Positions 8,086 to 16,448 of a stretch of DNA of 33,100 bases are shown one piece after another; positions within the stretch are counted from its first letter, which is position 1; every line of letters starts with the position of its first letter. The stretch is from Firmicutes bacterium HGW-Firmicutes-7 (GTDB taxonomy: Bacteria; Bacillota; Clostridia; Lachnospirales; Vallitaleaceae). The notes beneath the pieces were generated by a model that was not told the DNA's origin, made no database searches, and was given only the letters and a program-made list of their open reading frames with translations. A program made the position numbers and the translations under genes. The stretch lies in assembly GCA_002841375.1 (NCBI GenBank), contig PGZO01000035.1, positions 1 to 33,100 of the forward strand. The letters run 5' to 3'.

Positions 8086-9583
8086 TTCCTTTGACACCTC
8101 CAGATGCATGGGCTAAAATAACCTCTTGATTCGCCTCAGATTTTAAAACGCTCATAATAATTTCTCCTTCCCGCATAATAAGTACTCTATCACTCATTCC
8201 AATTAGTTCTGGTAAGTCAGATGAAATTAATATGATGCTTTTTCCTTGTTTTGTTAGTTGATCCATAATTGCATAGATTTCAGCTTTTGCACCAACATCA
8301 ACCCCTCTTGTAGGCTCATCTAAGATACATATTAATGGATTCGCCTCTAGCATTTTTGCAAACACTACTTTTTGTTGGTTCCCACCACTTAAATTCCCTA
8401 CACTATGTTCAATGTTGTTAATTTTAATATTTAGCTGCTCAACACGTTCATTTACTCGCTCCATCTCGACCTTTTTATCAAGACGAATACCTTTTGTTAG
8501 TTTTTTTAAGGAACTCATAGAAATATTTTCTTTTATGCTTCTTATAAGCACTAAACCCTCTTGCTTTCTATCATCGGATATAAATCCAATTCCAGCTGCT
8601 AAAGCTTTGATGGGCGAGGTACAATCTTTTTCTTCCCCATCAATCAAAATTTTCCCACTATACATTGGCAACGCTCCATAAATTATCTTCGACAGCTCTA
8701 TTGTACCTGAACCTAATAATCCAGCAATTCCTAGAATTTCACCTTTATGCAGTTGTAAATTCACATCTTGTATGCCTTTACTTTTAATATTTTTCAATTC
8801 TAGAACAACTTTGCTTTCATCATAATGACGTTCTGGATATAGATGTGTTACATTTCGACCTACCATCATTGATACAACATCATCATAATCTGTTTCTTCA
8901 ATATTTTTTGTTGCGATATATTTACCATCCCTGAAAACAGTAAGTCTATCTGAAATTTCGAAGATTTCGTCCATACGATGAGAAATATATAAAATTGCGA
9001 TATTCTTCTTTTTCAAATCCTCAATGATTTCAAATAACACTTTTATTTCTTCATCTGTCAATGCTGCGGTTGGTTCATCCATAATAATAACTTTAGCGCC
9101 AATGGTTAGACATTTTGCAATTTCTGTCATCTGTGATTCTGCAACAGACAAGCTTCTGACCTTCGCCTTACAACTAAACTTGAGCCCTAATTTATCTAAT
9201 ACCTCTTGTGCATTTTCATATAATTTATTCCAATCCACCCTACCTGTCTTGGTTTTAGGCAATCTTCCTAAGTACATATTTTCTGCAACCGATAGATCTA
9301 GAACCATATTGAATTCTTGATAAATCATTGCAATTCCCCTACGCTCAGCATCTTTTGTTGAATGGAATACAACCTCTTCACCTTCCATATACATTTTTCC
9401 TGTTGAATATGGTTGGGCACCTGAAATAATCTTCATTAAAGTTGATTTTCCAGCTCCATTTTCTCCACACAATGCGTGAACTTCGCCTGGTCTTACATCT
9501 AAATGTACACCATTTAACGCTTTTACCCCGGGGAAAACTTTTACAATTGAATCTAATTTAAGTATTAGTTCTTTATCTTGCAT
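8078..9583 (-). CDS. rbsA: Ribose/pentose ABC ATPase with two nucleotide-binding domains
   Basis: A 501-residue duplicated ATPase of the CUT2 type. The N-terminal half has a canonical Walker A (GENGAGKST, residues 40-48), a degenerate signature (LSVAESQM) and Walker B VIIMDEPTAA. The C-terminal half has a degenerate Walker A (GLLGSGTIE), a canonical signature LSGGNQQKV and Walker B CILDEPTRG. This asymmetric pattern is the normal state of RbsA/MglA proteins, with one competent site formed across the halves. The start is the ATG at 9583 with AAGGGG 8 bases upstream. A GTG three codons earlier is part of that leader. It is coupled to rbsC by an 8-base overlap. Confidence 0.95.
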   Translation of the reverse strand: MQDKELILKLDSIVKVFPGVKALNGVHLDVRPGEVHALCGENGAGKSTLMKIISGAQPYSTGKMYMEGEEVVFHSTKDAERRGIAMIYQEFNMVLDLSVAENMYLGRLPKTKTGRVDWNKLYENAQEVLDKLGLKFSCKAKVRSLSVAESQMTEIAKCLTIGAKVIIMDEPTAALTDEEIKVLFEIIEDLKKKNIAILYISHRMDEIFEISDRLTVFRDGKYIATKNIEETDYDDVVSMMVGRNVTHLYPERHYDESKVVLELKNIKSKGIQDVNLQLHKGEILGIAGLLGSGTIELSKIIYGALPMYSGKILIDGEEKDCTSPIKALAAGIGFISDDRKQEGLVLIRSIKENISMSSLKKLTKGIRLDKKVEMERVNERVEQLNIKINNIEHSVGNLSGGNQQKVVFAKMLEANPLICILDEPTRGVDVGAKAEIYAIMDQLTKQGKSIILISSDLPELIGMSDRVLIMREGEIIMSVLKSEANQEVILAHASGGVKGNE

Positions 9584-9634
9584 TTTTTTCACCCCTTAAT
9601 TTAAATGATACAAAACCTCTGCATTCACGTTAAA

Positions 9635-10033
9635 TCAATACGCACATCCTGCAACTAAAATTACATTTGTATACGGTGTGAACTCACCCGTTAATATGAT
9701 AACTTTAGCACTCTTGCTTTGTTCTTTTAATTCAGCATGTGATATATAATTAACTGGTAACCCCTTCGGTAATAACGCCACTGCTTTATGATGAAAAGCA
9801 GGACTTACAGTTTTTGCTTCGGTTGCAAAGGTAGCCTTTTCTACCACCATATATTTCAATATTTCTTCTAATACTTCTAAATATGCTGGGCTTCCCTCTT
9901 TCCATCCTAAGTCTACTCTTTCTACTCCTTTTGGAATTGGTAACCCTGCGTCTCCAATAACCAATGTATCCATATGTCTAATTTCCGCCATAATTCTTGC
10001 CAATTGTGGATGGAGAATTCCTGTTTTAAGCAT
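9635..10033 (-). CDS. rbsD: D-ribose pyranase
   Basis: A 132-residue protein of full family length. RbsD interconverts the beta-pyranose and beta-furanose forms of ribose, supplying ribokinase with its furanose substrate. The N-terminal GILHPQLARIMAEIRHMD block contains the conserved His20, followed by VIGDAGLPIP. The C-terminus GEFTPYTNVILVAGCAY has the tyrosine/asparagine cluster of the sugar pocket. It lies 30 bases downstream of rbsK and 51 bases upstream of rbsA in the same operon. Its presence argues that ribose itself is one real substrate of this locus. Confidence 0.94.
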   Translation of the reverse strand: MLKTGILHPQLARIMAEIRHMDTLVIGDAGLPIPKGVERVDLGWKEGSPAYLEVLEEILKYMVVEKATFATEAKTVSPAFHHKAVALLPKGLPVNYISHAELKEQSKSAKVIILTGEFTPYTNVILVAGCAY

Positions 10034-10063
10034 ATCTAATTCCTCCTGTATGTCTTATATATT

Positions 10064-10987
10064 CTAGTGCTTAGCAATAAACTCATCAATCTCAACTCTT
10101 GTTGGCATAGCGGGTGTAGTTCCTAATCTTTGAACCGCTATAGCAGCTAGTGCATTTGCAAACTTCGCTGCTTCCCATAGATCTTTTCCTTCTGCCAAGG
10201 CAGCAACTAACCCTCCATTAAAAGCATCTCCTGCTCCTGTAGTATCAATTGCATTTACTTTATATGCTGGAATAATTTCTTGCTTTTCTTTCGTTGCGAT
10301 AAAAACACCTCTTCCACCTAAAGTAATCAACACATTTTTTACGCCTTTAGCAAAAAACCACGCTGCTGCCTTTTTAGCATTTTCTTCGCCATCTATACAA
10401 ATTCCCGTTAAAATCTCAGCCTCAACTTCGTTCGGTGTAATTAAATCTACTTTCCCTAAAATATCATCGCTTATAGGTTGAATAGGTGCAGTATTTAATA
10501 TTACTTTTACCTTGTTTTTATAAGCTATATCTATGACCCTCTCTATCGCCGATGTGTTCGTTTCTAATTGTGTTAATAAATATTCGCAGTCCTTTACGAT
10601 ATCAGCTATAGAATCTACTTCCTCATCACTAATGGTATTACAAGCACCTAAAACTACTACGATTTCATTTTGACTTGTTTTTTCATCTACCAAAATTAGT
10701 GCTGAACCGGTTTCTGTCTTTTCTGTTATGAACACTTTGCTTGTATCCATGTTTAATTCTTTCATTGCGTCTAGAGCAACATTTGCAAACGTATCTTTTC
10801 CCAATTTTGTAATCATTGATACAGTAGCTCCTGCCTTATGTGCCGCAACGCCCTGATTAAAACCCTTGCCACCAGGGCCCATTTTAAACATACTTCCTTT
10901 TACTGTTTCACCTGGCACTGGTAAGTGCGGCGTCCTCGCCATTAAATCAACTACAAAGCTTCCAAATACAGTCACTTTTTTCGCCAT
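10064..10987 (-). CDS. rbsK: Ribokinase-family sugar kinase (ribose or deoxyribose)
   Basis: A 307-residue PfkB-family kinase. The N-terminal motif GPGGKGFNQGVAAHKAGA and the C-terminal DTTGAGDAFNGG with the catalytic Asp are both intact. It phosphorylates the C5 hydroxyl of ribose to ribose-5-phosphate, and some family members also accept 2-deoxyribose. I chose the ATG at 10987 because GGAGG lies 5 bases upstream; longer in-frame versions include that site inside the coding region. It is second in the operon, after deoC. The deoC neighbour makes deoxyribokinase activity plausible, but the sequence alone cannot separate the two. Confidence 0.92.
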   Translation of the reverse strand: MAKKVTVFGSFVVDLMARTPHLPVPGETVKGSMFKMGPGGKGFNQGVAAHKAGATVSMITKLGKDTFANVALDAMKELNMDTSKVFITEKTETGSALILVDEKTSQNEIVVVLGACNTISDEEVDSIADIVKDCEYLLTQLETNTSAIERVIDIAYKNKVKVILNTAPIQPISDDILGKVDLITPNEVEAEILTGICIDGEENAKKAAAWFFAKGVKNVLITLGGRGVFIATKEKQEIIPAYKVNAIDTTGAGDAFNGGLVAALAEGKDLWEAAKFANALAAIAVQRLGTTPAMPTRVEIDEFIAKH

Positions 10988-11096
10988 ATTTTCCTCCATA
11001 TCTTTATTTAGTTTATATTTGTAATTATTAAAATTTATTTTCTTCAATAGAAATTTTATTTACCTATTGAATTCTCATTTTCTTATGTATATTTAT

Positions 11097-11744
11097 CTAC
11101 TGAACAAGCACTACGCCATTGCTAGTTCCAATTCTATCGGCTCCAGCTTCTATTACTGCCTTTAAATCTTCTTGGGTTCTAATTCCACCACTTGCTTTTA
11201 CTAAAGCTTTACCAGCTACTGTCTTTTTCATTAGGGCAACATCTGAGGCTGTGGCTCCGCCTGTGCTAAAGCCTGTAGAAGTTTTTACAAAATCTGCTCC
11301 CGCTTTTACACATAGCTCACTTACCTTTACTTTCTCTTCATCCGTTAGTAGACAGGTTTCAATAATTACCTTCACAATTGCTTTTTTATTTGCTGCGTCC
11401 ACTACGGCTTTAATATCCTCGTAAACAAGCTCATAATTTCCATCTTTTACGGCACCGACATTAATGACTGTATCAATTTCTTGGGCGCCTAATCTTATAG
11501 CTTCTGTCGTTTCGAAAGCTTTCGCTGTAGTTAACATAGCTCCCAACGGAAATCCTACTACACAACAGGTTTTAGCTTCACATCCTTTTAATAGTTTCGA
11601 TACAAGTTCCACATGACATGAATTAACACATACTGATGCAAATTCATATTTTTTTGCTTCTTCACATAGGCGAGAAACGGTATCTACTGTAGCATCTGCT
11701 TTTAAAACTGTGTGATCAATCATTTTACTTATATTCATATCCAT
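11097..11744 (-). CDS. deoC: Deoxyribose-phosphate aldolase
   Basis: A 215-residue class I aldolase splitting 2-deoxyribose-5-phosphate into glyceraldehyde-3-phosphate and acetaldehyde. The family core is visible: [12 protein letters not shown] at the N-terminus, [34 protein letters not shown] with the conserved Lys, and [10 protein letters not shown] with the Schiff-base lysine in VKTSTGF, then VKASGGIRT. Length matches the short bacterial form. An AAGGAGG site precedes the ATG. It is the first gene of the rbs operon, an arrangement that joins deoxyribose catabolism to ribose import. No pentose phosphomutase or nucleoside phosphorylase gene is nearby. Confidence 0.96.
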   Translation of the reverse strand: MDMNISKMIDHTVLKADATVDTVSRLCEEAKKYEFASVCVNSCHVELVSKLLKGCEAKTCCVVGFPLGAMLTTAKAFETTEAIRLGAQEIDTVINVGAVKDGNYELVYEDIKAVVDAANKKAIVKVIIETCLLTDEEKVKVSELCVKAGADFVKTSTGFSTGGATASDVALMKKTVAGKALVKASGGIRTQEDLKAVIEAGADRIGTSNGVVLVQ

Positions 11745-11801
11745 AAAAAGCCTCCTTAATATACGCTGATTTATTTATTAGAATCTTTTCGGAATTACTA
11801 C

Positions 11802-11844
11802 TGTCAAGGGCTACACAAGCTCATTACTTATGTAACCGGTTACA
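11802..11844 (-). promoter_or_regulatory. Regulatory region of the deoC-rbs operon with palindromic operator
   Basis: TGTAACCGGTTACA at 11831-11844 is a perfect 14-bp palindrome with a central CG, as expected for LacI-family proteins; it also fits the CcpA cre consensus. On the minus strand a TTGACA (complement of 11802-11807) lies about 23 bases downstream of it, with the likely -10 TCTAAT at a long 19-base spacing. The operator is therefore upstream of -35, which suits either looping with the site at 12934 or activation by CcpA. Confidence 0.7.
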
Positions 11845-11864
11845 CATTGTTTTAAAAAAATTGG

Positions 11865-12893
11865 TTAAAATAGCTTCTCTTTTCTTATCTTTTCAGAGCC
11901 TCTCAATATAACATTATGCGGCAATATGATACGTTTAGATTCCATAAGTTGTTTTGGCGCTTTCAAGCGATTAATCAAAATATTCATGGCTTCTTGACCT
12001 TGTAACTTCGCATCACGGTCAATAACCGATAACTTAAAGTCTATAATTTTTAATGTATCAATATCATCAAAACTCATAATAGATAATTCTTTACCAATCT
12101 GAATCTTATTCTCTGTTAAACACTTCAAACAGCCTAAGGTTGTTAAGTTATTCGATGTAAATATTGCTGTAGGCGGCTTCGATAAGGCTAACAATTCTTT
12201 TGTCTTACAATAAGCCTTTTCCACCTTAAAATCGCCTGGTGCAATATATTCTACAGGAATATCAAGGTTATACGCTTTCATAGCATTTTTATAGCCTAAC
12301 AAACGCTCTTTGCCTGGTTTAGAATTGATTGGTCCTGTGATAATTGCGATCCTTTTATGTCCTGCTTTAATTAAAGATTCTACACCTTCGTATGAACTTT
12401 GTACATTATCAATAAAAACACCATCAAAGTTTGTATCGTTGATATTACGGTCTACTAATACTACCGGAATCCCAGTACTATTTAATCTTATTAAATAGTC
12501 TCTAGTCTCAATATCGTCTTCTGATATTGGAGTTATAATTACACCTTTTAATCTTTGACTTTGAACTATTTTCAAAAAAGAATGTTCTCTCGCTGGTGTC
12601 TCATTCGTTCCAAAAAACAGAATGTTATAATTGTTTTTTTCTGCTACATCACTAATTCCTCTAATTACACTAGAGAAAAATGGATTTTCAATATCCGGTA
12701 TAATAACACCTATACTTGAAGTATCTTGGATACTTAAACTTCTTGCAACTGCACTTGGTATATAGTTGTTATCACTAATTACTCTTAATACTTTTTGCTT
12801 TGTTTCTTCTTTCACATATCCTGAATTATTAATTACTCTAGATACTGTCGCAGATGAAACCCCTGTGGCACTAGCAATATCTTTTATATTCAT
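11865..12893 (-). CDS. LacI-family regulator of the ribose/deoxyribose operon
   Basis: A 342-residue repressor with a clear helix-turn-helix (MNIKDIASATGVSSATVSRV), hinge region (VARSL near residue 50) and a type 1 sugar-binding sensor domain with GVIIPDIENPFFSSVIRGI and FTSNNLTTLGCL. I chose the ATG at 12893, 7 bases after GAGAGG; nine extra in-frame codons upstream are unlikely to be used. It is encoded on the same strand directly upstream of deoC with no terminator between, so part of the operon mRNA may include it. A central-CG operator lies at its own promoter and another before deoC. It probably functions as an RbsR-type repressor that responds to ribose. Confidence 0.9.
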   Translation of the reverse strand: MNIKDIASATGVSSATVSRVINNSGYVKEETKQKVLRVISDNNYIPSAVARSLSIQDTSSIGVIIPDIENPFFSSVIRGISDVAEKNNYNILFFGTNETPAREHSFLKIVQSQRLKGVIITPISEDDIETRDYLIRLNSTGIPVVLVDRNINDTNFDGVFIDNVQSSYEGVESLIKAGHKRIAIITGPINSKPGKERLLGYKNAMKAYNLDIPVEYIAPGDFKVEKAYCKTKELLALSKPPTAIFTSNNLTTLGCLKCLTENKIQIGKELSIMSFDDIDTLKIIDFKLSVIDRDAKLQGQEAMNILINRLKAPKQLMESKRIILPHNVILRGSEKIRKEKLF

Positions 12894-12933
12894 GCACATA
12901 CCTCTCACTATCGAATTCATCTGTTAACGTTTA

Positions 12934-12981
12934 TGTAACCGCTTACATATGTATATTATCACGTACCATCTATTTTGTAAA
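12934..12981 (-). promoter_or_regulatory. Promoter and operator of the rbs-locus lacI gene
   Basis: On the minus strand TTTACA (12976-12981), a 17-base spacer and TAATAT (12953-12958) form a promoter. TGTAAGCGGTTACA (complement of 12934-12947) follows directly and differs from the perfect palindrome at 11831 at one base. The position at the start point fits autorepression, or catabolite repression by CcpA. Confidence 0.75.
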
Positions 12982-13134
12982 TGTTTTTGTTTAAAATAGT
13001 TACTATTCACAAAAACTTCATTTTTTGTTATGGATAGTGCACAAAAAAACAGGTTATACACTATGGCATGTTGAAATATTTTGTAAACGATACAAGCCCT
13101 CCACGTCGTTACGTTAAATCAATTTTCCTTATTA

Positions 13135-14772
13135 TCATACTTTTAGTAGGCTTGAATTTGAATCATCAAGCGCCTCCTCCATCATTTTACTCCAGTCATT
13201 CTTTGAACACACTCGTATACAAGCATCCACAATGTCAGCTTCGTAATATATGCCTGAAAAATTACTAATCTCTTCAAGTGCATTAGGAAGTCCAAGAGAG
13301 GGTCTATAGGGTCGATGGGCAGTAATCGCCTCCACTACATCAGCAACTAACAGTATTTTGGCCTCAAGTAATATTTCTTCTCCGGATAGTCCATTCGGAT
13401 ACCCCGTACCATTTAGTTTTTCATGATGTTGTAAAACGATTGTTGCTATAGGCCATGTAAATTCAATTTTACTTAATATATCGCAAGCTATTTGTGGATG
13501 ACTTTTTATAATTTCAAATTCTGCTGTTGAAAGTTTATCCGGTTTAGTAAGTATTTCTGATGGGATTCCAATTTTTCCAATATCATGCAGCCTAGAGGCA
13601 ATATATAGTCCTTCAATACGATCTTTAGCTAGTCCTATCTCTAAAGCTATTTTGCAAGCTAAATAGGCTACCTTTTTTTGATGACCTGCCGTATATAAAT
13701 CTCTTTTTTCGATCATGCTCCCCATTGCTATAACCGTATCCATAAGCTGTTTCTTTTGTAAAATTGCTTCATCATATTCTCTTGTTATATCTGAGATTAG
13801 AATAACAACTTCGTCTTGACTAAATTGATACGCTAGTATATCAAAGCACTTATTTAACTTCTTTGAAAAATATTCAAAAGGTTTTTTACTATCATTATTG
13901 ATTAAATCTCTAATATTATTAATTAGACTAAAATCAAACTGATTTCTTATATCTGTTAAGGTTTTCCCTATCAATTGTTCTCTATTAATATTCGTTAATG
14001 TTTCAAATGCATTATTTACATCAACGACACAATATTCGTCAGTTGCTTTTTCAAAATTATTAATTACTTTAAATACAACAAGTCCTTGACTCATATGAGA
14101 AAAAAGTTTAAAATATCTCATCTCACTGTTAATTAATTCATTGTCCTTTTCTTTAAGCTTGCTAATATTAATTTTTAGATCATCATCTAATGTGGAAAGC
14201 TGTTGATAAGCTGATCCTAGTACATCATAGCCACTAAGCAGTTCTTCCTCTAACTCTTTATATGTAAATCGTTTTTCTATTATATCATTTAGCACAGCAA
14301 CAAACCTGTCTATGAATAACACCAATTGCTCAAGTTGTTTATATGTGATAATCTGAGCCTTGTAATGTACCGTTTTAAATATCTCCAATGGGAAGCCATA
14401 TTTTTTTGCCTCGAAAACAATTTTTTCCTCAATAGGCGCTTCCAATAAAAACTGACTTAGAATGACATTCGCAACGACAGTACCTTTTATTACTATTGCA
14501 GCCTTATACATTTTTAGTCCATTATGACATTCTAGTACTTTATGGCTTGACGAGATATCCAAATCATCTTCTATACCTACTTCCATGCATTGTTTGAATG
14601 AAATTTGATCCTTACGATAAAACTCTGTACATATGGATGTGCAGCCCACTTGGACAATTACCTCGCCACTTATGTCAACTATAGCCAGTGGCGCCTTTAC
14701 AAGCTTATAAAGATCGTTTAACATTCTTTCTAAAAGTTCAACATCAAATATATCCTTTAAAGTGAATCCCAA
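13135..14772 (-). CDS. PocR-PAS-HD-GYP protein, probable c-di-GMP phosphodiesterase
   Basis: A 545-residue cytoplasmic signalling protein. Residues 3-165 resemble the PocR sensory domain, with spaced cysteines and the CHNGLKMYKAAIVIKGTVVANVI core. A coiled segment follows, then a PAS-like domain at about 217-335 and an HD-GYP domain at about 345-530. The HD pair is at LHDIGKIGIP (His396-Asp397) and the signature at HHEKLNGTGYPNGL. HD-GYP domains hydrolyse cyclic di-GMP, usually to GMP. PocR domains bind small ligands such as 1,2-propanediol derivatives in characterised cases. The start is a TTG at 14772, 7 bases after GGAGGAGG; a GTG two codons earlier is the alternative. Its promoter overlaps the large inverted repeat at 14871-14917. 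Confidence 0.88.
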   Translation of the reverse strand: MGFTLKDIFDVELLERMLNDLYKLVKAPLAIVDISGEVIVQVGCTSICTEFYRKDQISFKQCMEVGIEDDLDISSSHKVLECHNGLKMYKAAIVIKGTVVANVILSQFLLEAPIEEKIVFEAKKYGFPLEIFKTVHYKAQIITYKQLEQLVLFIDRFVAVLNDIIEKRFTYKELEEELLSGYDVLGSAYQQLSTLDDDLKINISKLKEKDNELINSEMRYFKLFSHMSQGLVVFKVINNFEKATDEYCVVDVNNAFETLTNINREQLIGKTLTDIRNQFDFSLINNIRDLINNDSKKPFEYFSKKLNKCFDILAYQFSQDEVVILISDITREYDEAILQKKQLMDTVIAMGSMIEKRDLYTAGHQKKVAYLACKIALEIGLAKDRIEGLYIASRLHDIGKIGIPSEILTKPDKLSTAEFEIIKSHPQIACDILSKIEFTWPIATIVLQHHEKLNGTGYPNGLSGEEILLEAKILLVADVVEAITAHRPYRPSLGLPNALEEISNFSGIYYEADIVDACIRVCSKNDWSKMMEEALDDSNSSLLKV

Positions 14773-14870
14773 ACCCACACCTCCTCCCAATTTACTTAGA
14801 GATTTATAAATGCATATAGTAATTTAGTCCTGGCAAAAATAAACAAAATACACTATAAAATCTTCCAAAA

Positions 14871-14917
14871 CTTGCTTATAGAGCAAATTATACCATCATT
14901 CTTGCTCTATAATCAAG
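14871..14917. promoter_or_regulatory. HD-GYP promoter embedded in a long inverted repeat
   Basis: The arms CTTGCTTATAGAGCAA (14871-14886) and TTGCTCTATAATCAAG (14902-14917) are reverse complements except for one position, separated by 15 bases. On the minus strand TTGATT (complement of 14911-14916), an 18-base spacer and TATAAT (complement of 14887-14892) make a promoter pointing at the HD-GYP gene. The right arm covers the -35 and spacer, and the left arm lies directly after the -10. This is the geometry of a dimeric-repressor operator. Confidence 0.65.
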
Positions 14918-14967
14918 TAATAAAAATATTATATTTAATAAAAAATAATTGTTGAGGTGTATTTATT

Positions 14968-15192
14968 ATGAAAAATATAATAGGTGGTCGAGTTAGAGAA
15001 GCACGTCATAAAATCAAACCTAAAATTACCCAAACTGATCTATTGGCTCGATTAGCAATACGTGGCGTTTTGATGGAAAGTACTTCTATTTCTAAAATTG
15101 AGTCTTATAAACGTCCAGTTACAGATATTGAATTAGTGGCTATTGCCGATTCATTAAATGTAAGCATTTTGTGGTTACTCCATAGAACATAA
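14968..15192 (+). CDS. Small XRE-type helix-turn-helix protein
   Basis: A 74-residue protein consisting of little more than a Cro/C1-type DNA-binding domain. RVREARHKIKPKITQTDLLARLA supplies the first helices, TSISKIESYKRPVTDIELVAIADSLNVS matches the recognition helix and the following conserved turn, and it ends in LWLLHRT. A TTGAGGTG site lies 9 bases before the ATG. It is divergent from the HD-GYP gene, with the large inverted repeat between them, so it could control that promoter or its own. It is not accompanied by phage or toxin genes. The domain is clear; the target is inferred. Confidence 0.85.
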   Translation: MKNIIGGRVREARHKIKPKITQTDLLARLAIRGVLMESTSISKIESYKRPVTDIELVAIADSLNVSILWLLHRT

Positions 15193-15357
15193 CCTATAAC
15201 ATCTAAAAACACTTATACTAGTGCTTGGAGTGTGAACTTTTATTATTTATTTAATAATTATGCAAGTCTTTCAATGGACACATTAATAGCTTGACAATAC
15301 AATTTCACCTAGTTATTTTAGTCAATGATACAAACCCTACTCATTCTTTGCTTTCCT

Positions 15358-15382
15358 ATCAGTGGGGGCCTACCCCACTGAT
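15358..15382. terminator. GC-rich hairpin downstream of hlyIII-type gene
   Basis: ATCAGTGGGG (15358-15367) and CCCCACTGAT (15373-15382) form a perfect 10-bp stem with a 5-base loop in the gap between the convergent XRE and hemolysin III genes. No long T-run follows on either strand, so it is a weak or factor-assisted terminator or simply an mRNA-end stabiliser. Confidence 0.6.
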
Positions 15383-15409
15383 TTAGAGAAAGATAATGGT
15401 TATTTTAAC

Positions 15410-16075
15410 CTAAGCCTCTATATAAAAATATACTGAGAAAAAGTGTAATACACTTCCTGCTAAAACAAATAAATGCCATACAAAATGGTGATATTTAAAC
15501 CAATTAAATACATAGAACAAGACCCCAATACTATAGGCTAAGCCTCCAAGTATTAAGTACAAAAGACCCATAAAGGAAATCGATGAAAAAATGGAGCTTG
15601 CAAAGAAAATAATCATCCAACCCATTGATAAATAAATAATTACATGTATTTTTACAAACTTATCAATCCATATTGCTTTAAATACAACACCAACAATTGC
15701 TAGCGCCCACTGTATACTACAGAGGATCATACCCTTCACTCCTCCTATCGCTAATAAGCATAAGGGCGTATAGCTTCCTGCGATGAGAATATAAATCGAT
15801 AAATGATCAAATCGCTCAAACACATCTTTAGCTTTCCCTGCTTTAAAGGCATGATATAACATTGAATTAGCATATAGAATAATGAGAGAACTAGCATAGA
15901 GCATCATGCTAATGGTATATATAGCACTTCCGCTTTGTACACTTTTTACTGCTAGTAAAACCAAAGCAGTTATTCCAAAGAGTACGCCAATTCCATGGGT
16001 TATGGCATTTGCGATTTCTTCTCCTAAGGTGAAATGTTTTCTTACCTTTACTTGATGGACTTTTAACTTTGTCAC
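15410..16075 (-). CDS. Hemolysin III / YqfA (PAQR-like) family membrane protein
   Basis: A 221-residue integral membrane protein with about seven hydrophobic segments. Family hallmarks are EEIANAITHGIG near residue 18, SMLYHAF in the second segment and HHFVWHLFVLAGSVLHFFSVYFY at the C-terminus, which carries the conserved histidines. The PAQR-like/CREST superfamily members are suspected metal-dependent hydrolases or membrane-homeostasis proteins. The hemolysin name comes from one Bacillus protein and should not be read as toxicity here. The start is a GTG 6 bases after AGAGGTG. No functional link to neighbours is visible. Confidence 0.92.
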   Translation of the reverse strand: MTKLKVHQVKVRKHFTLGEEIANAITHGIGVLFGITALVLLAVKSVQSGSAIYTISMMLYASSLIILYANSMLYHAFKAGKAKDVFERFDHLSIYILIAGSYTPLCLLAIGGVKGMILCSIQWALAIVGVVFKAIWIDKFVKIHVIIYLSMGWMIIFFASSIFSSISFMGLLYLILGGLAYSIGVLFYVFNWFKYHHFVWHLFVLAGSVLHFFSVYFYIEA

Positions 16076-16156
16076 TTCAACACCTCTTTTCTTTCGTCAA
16101 AACCTTCTAATCATACTATTTATTATATCATTGTTTATATTTTGTGCTACCCCCAA

Positions 16157-16260
16157 ATAGAAGTTCCTTCTATATCAAATCGCTTGTCAGTGCGTAACAC
16201 AACTTCTATACGATCTAACACTTTGTTCTATGCTGGTAGGAAGCACAGCTTGCATACTGG
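16157..16260 (+). repeat. Degenerate, internally deleted copy of the structured repeat
   Basis: CGCTTGTCAGTGCGT at 16181 matches the right-edge repeat copy at 14 of 15 bases. The segment ends with CATACTGG, exactly like the intact copy that follows. About 90 bases of the middle, including the long hairpin, are missing. A small hairpin ATAGAAG-TTC-CTTCTAT precedes it at 16157-16173. Together with copy B it makes an imperfect tandem pair. Confidence 0.5.
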
Positions 16261-16440
16261 ATAAAAAGAGCGCTTGTCAACGCGTTATGAAAGATTTTAA
16301 TTTTTCAACGCTCTTTTTATGGCTTCGTAGGAAAGTTCTACTTTCCTACGAAGCCATAAACTTGATATGTGACGTCGAAACTTTCATGTTTCATTTTCAT
16401 TCTAGTTGGTGAATATATTTCATGAAAGGTTTCATACTGG
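16261..16440 (+). repeat. Structured intergenic repeat, copy B (complete, 180 bp)
   Basis: The unit is bounded by a 15-base direct repeat, CATACTGGATAAAAA, at 16253-16267 and 16433-16447. It contains three inverted repeats. The first pairs 16261-16272 with 16309-16320 (12 bp, perfect). The second pairs 16316-16336 with 16340-16360, a 21-bp perfect stem with a TCT loop. The third pairs 16377-16388 with 16421-16433 (12 bp, one bulged G). The first and second share five bases and so exclude each other. No open reading frame of note runs through it. Copies lie at both window edges in the same orientation. It may be a MITE-like element or a structured RNA; I do not recognise the family. Confidence 0.88.
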
Positions 16441-16448
16441 ATAAAAAT

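Noticed and set aside
15410-16075. A toxin (haemolysin) gene.
   Set aside because: The protein is of the widespread PAQR-like membrane family; the name is historical and nothing nearby suggests virulence.
16261-16440. CRISPR array or integron attC site.
   Set aside because: There is no regular repeat-spacer pattern and no cas or integrase gene; the perfect central hairpin lacks the bulges and spacers of attC.
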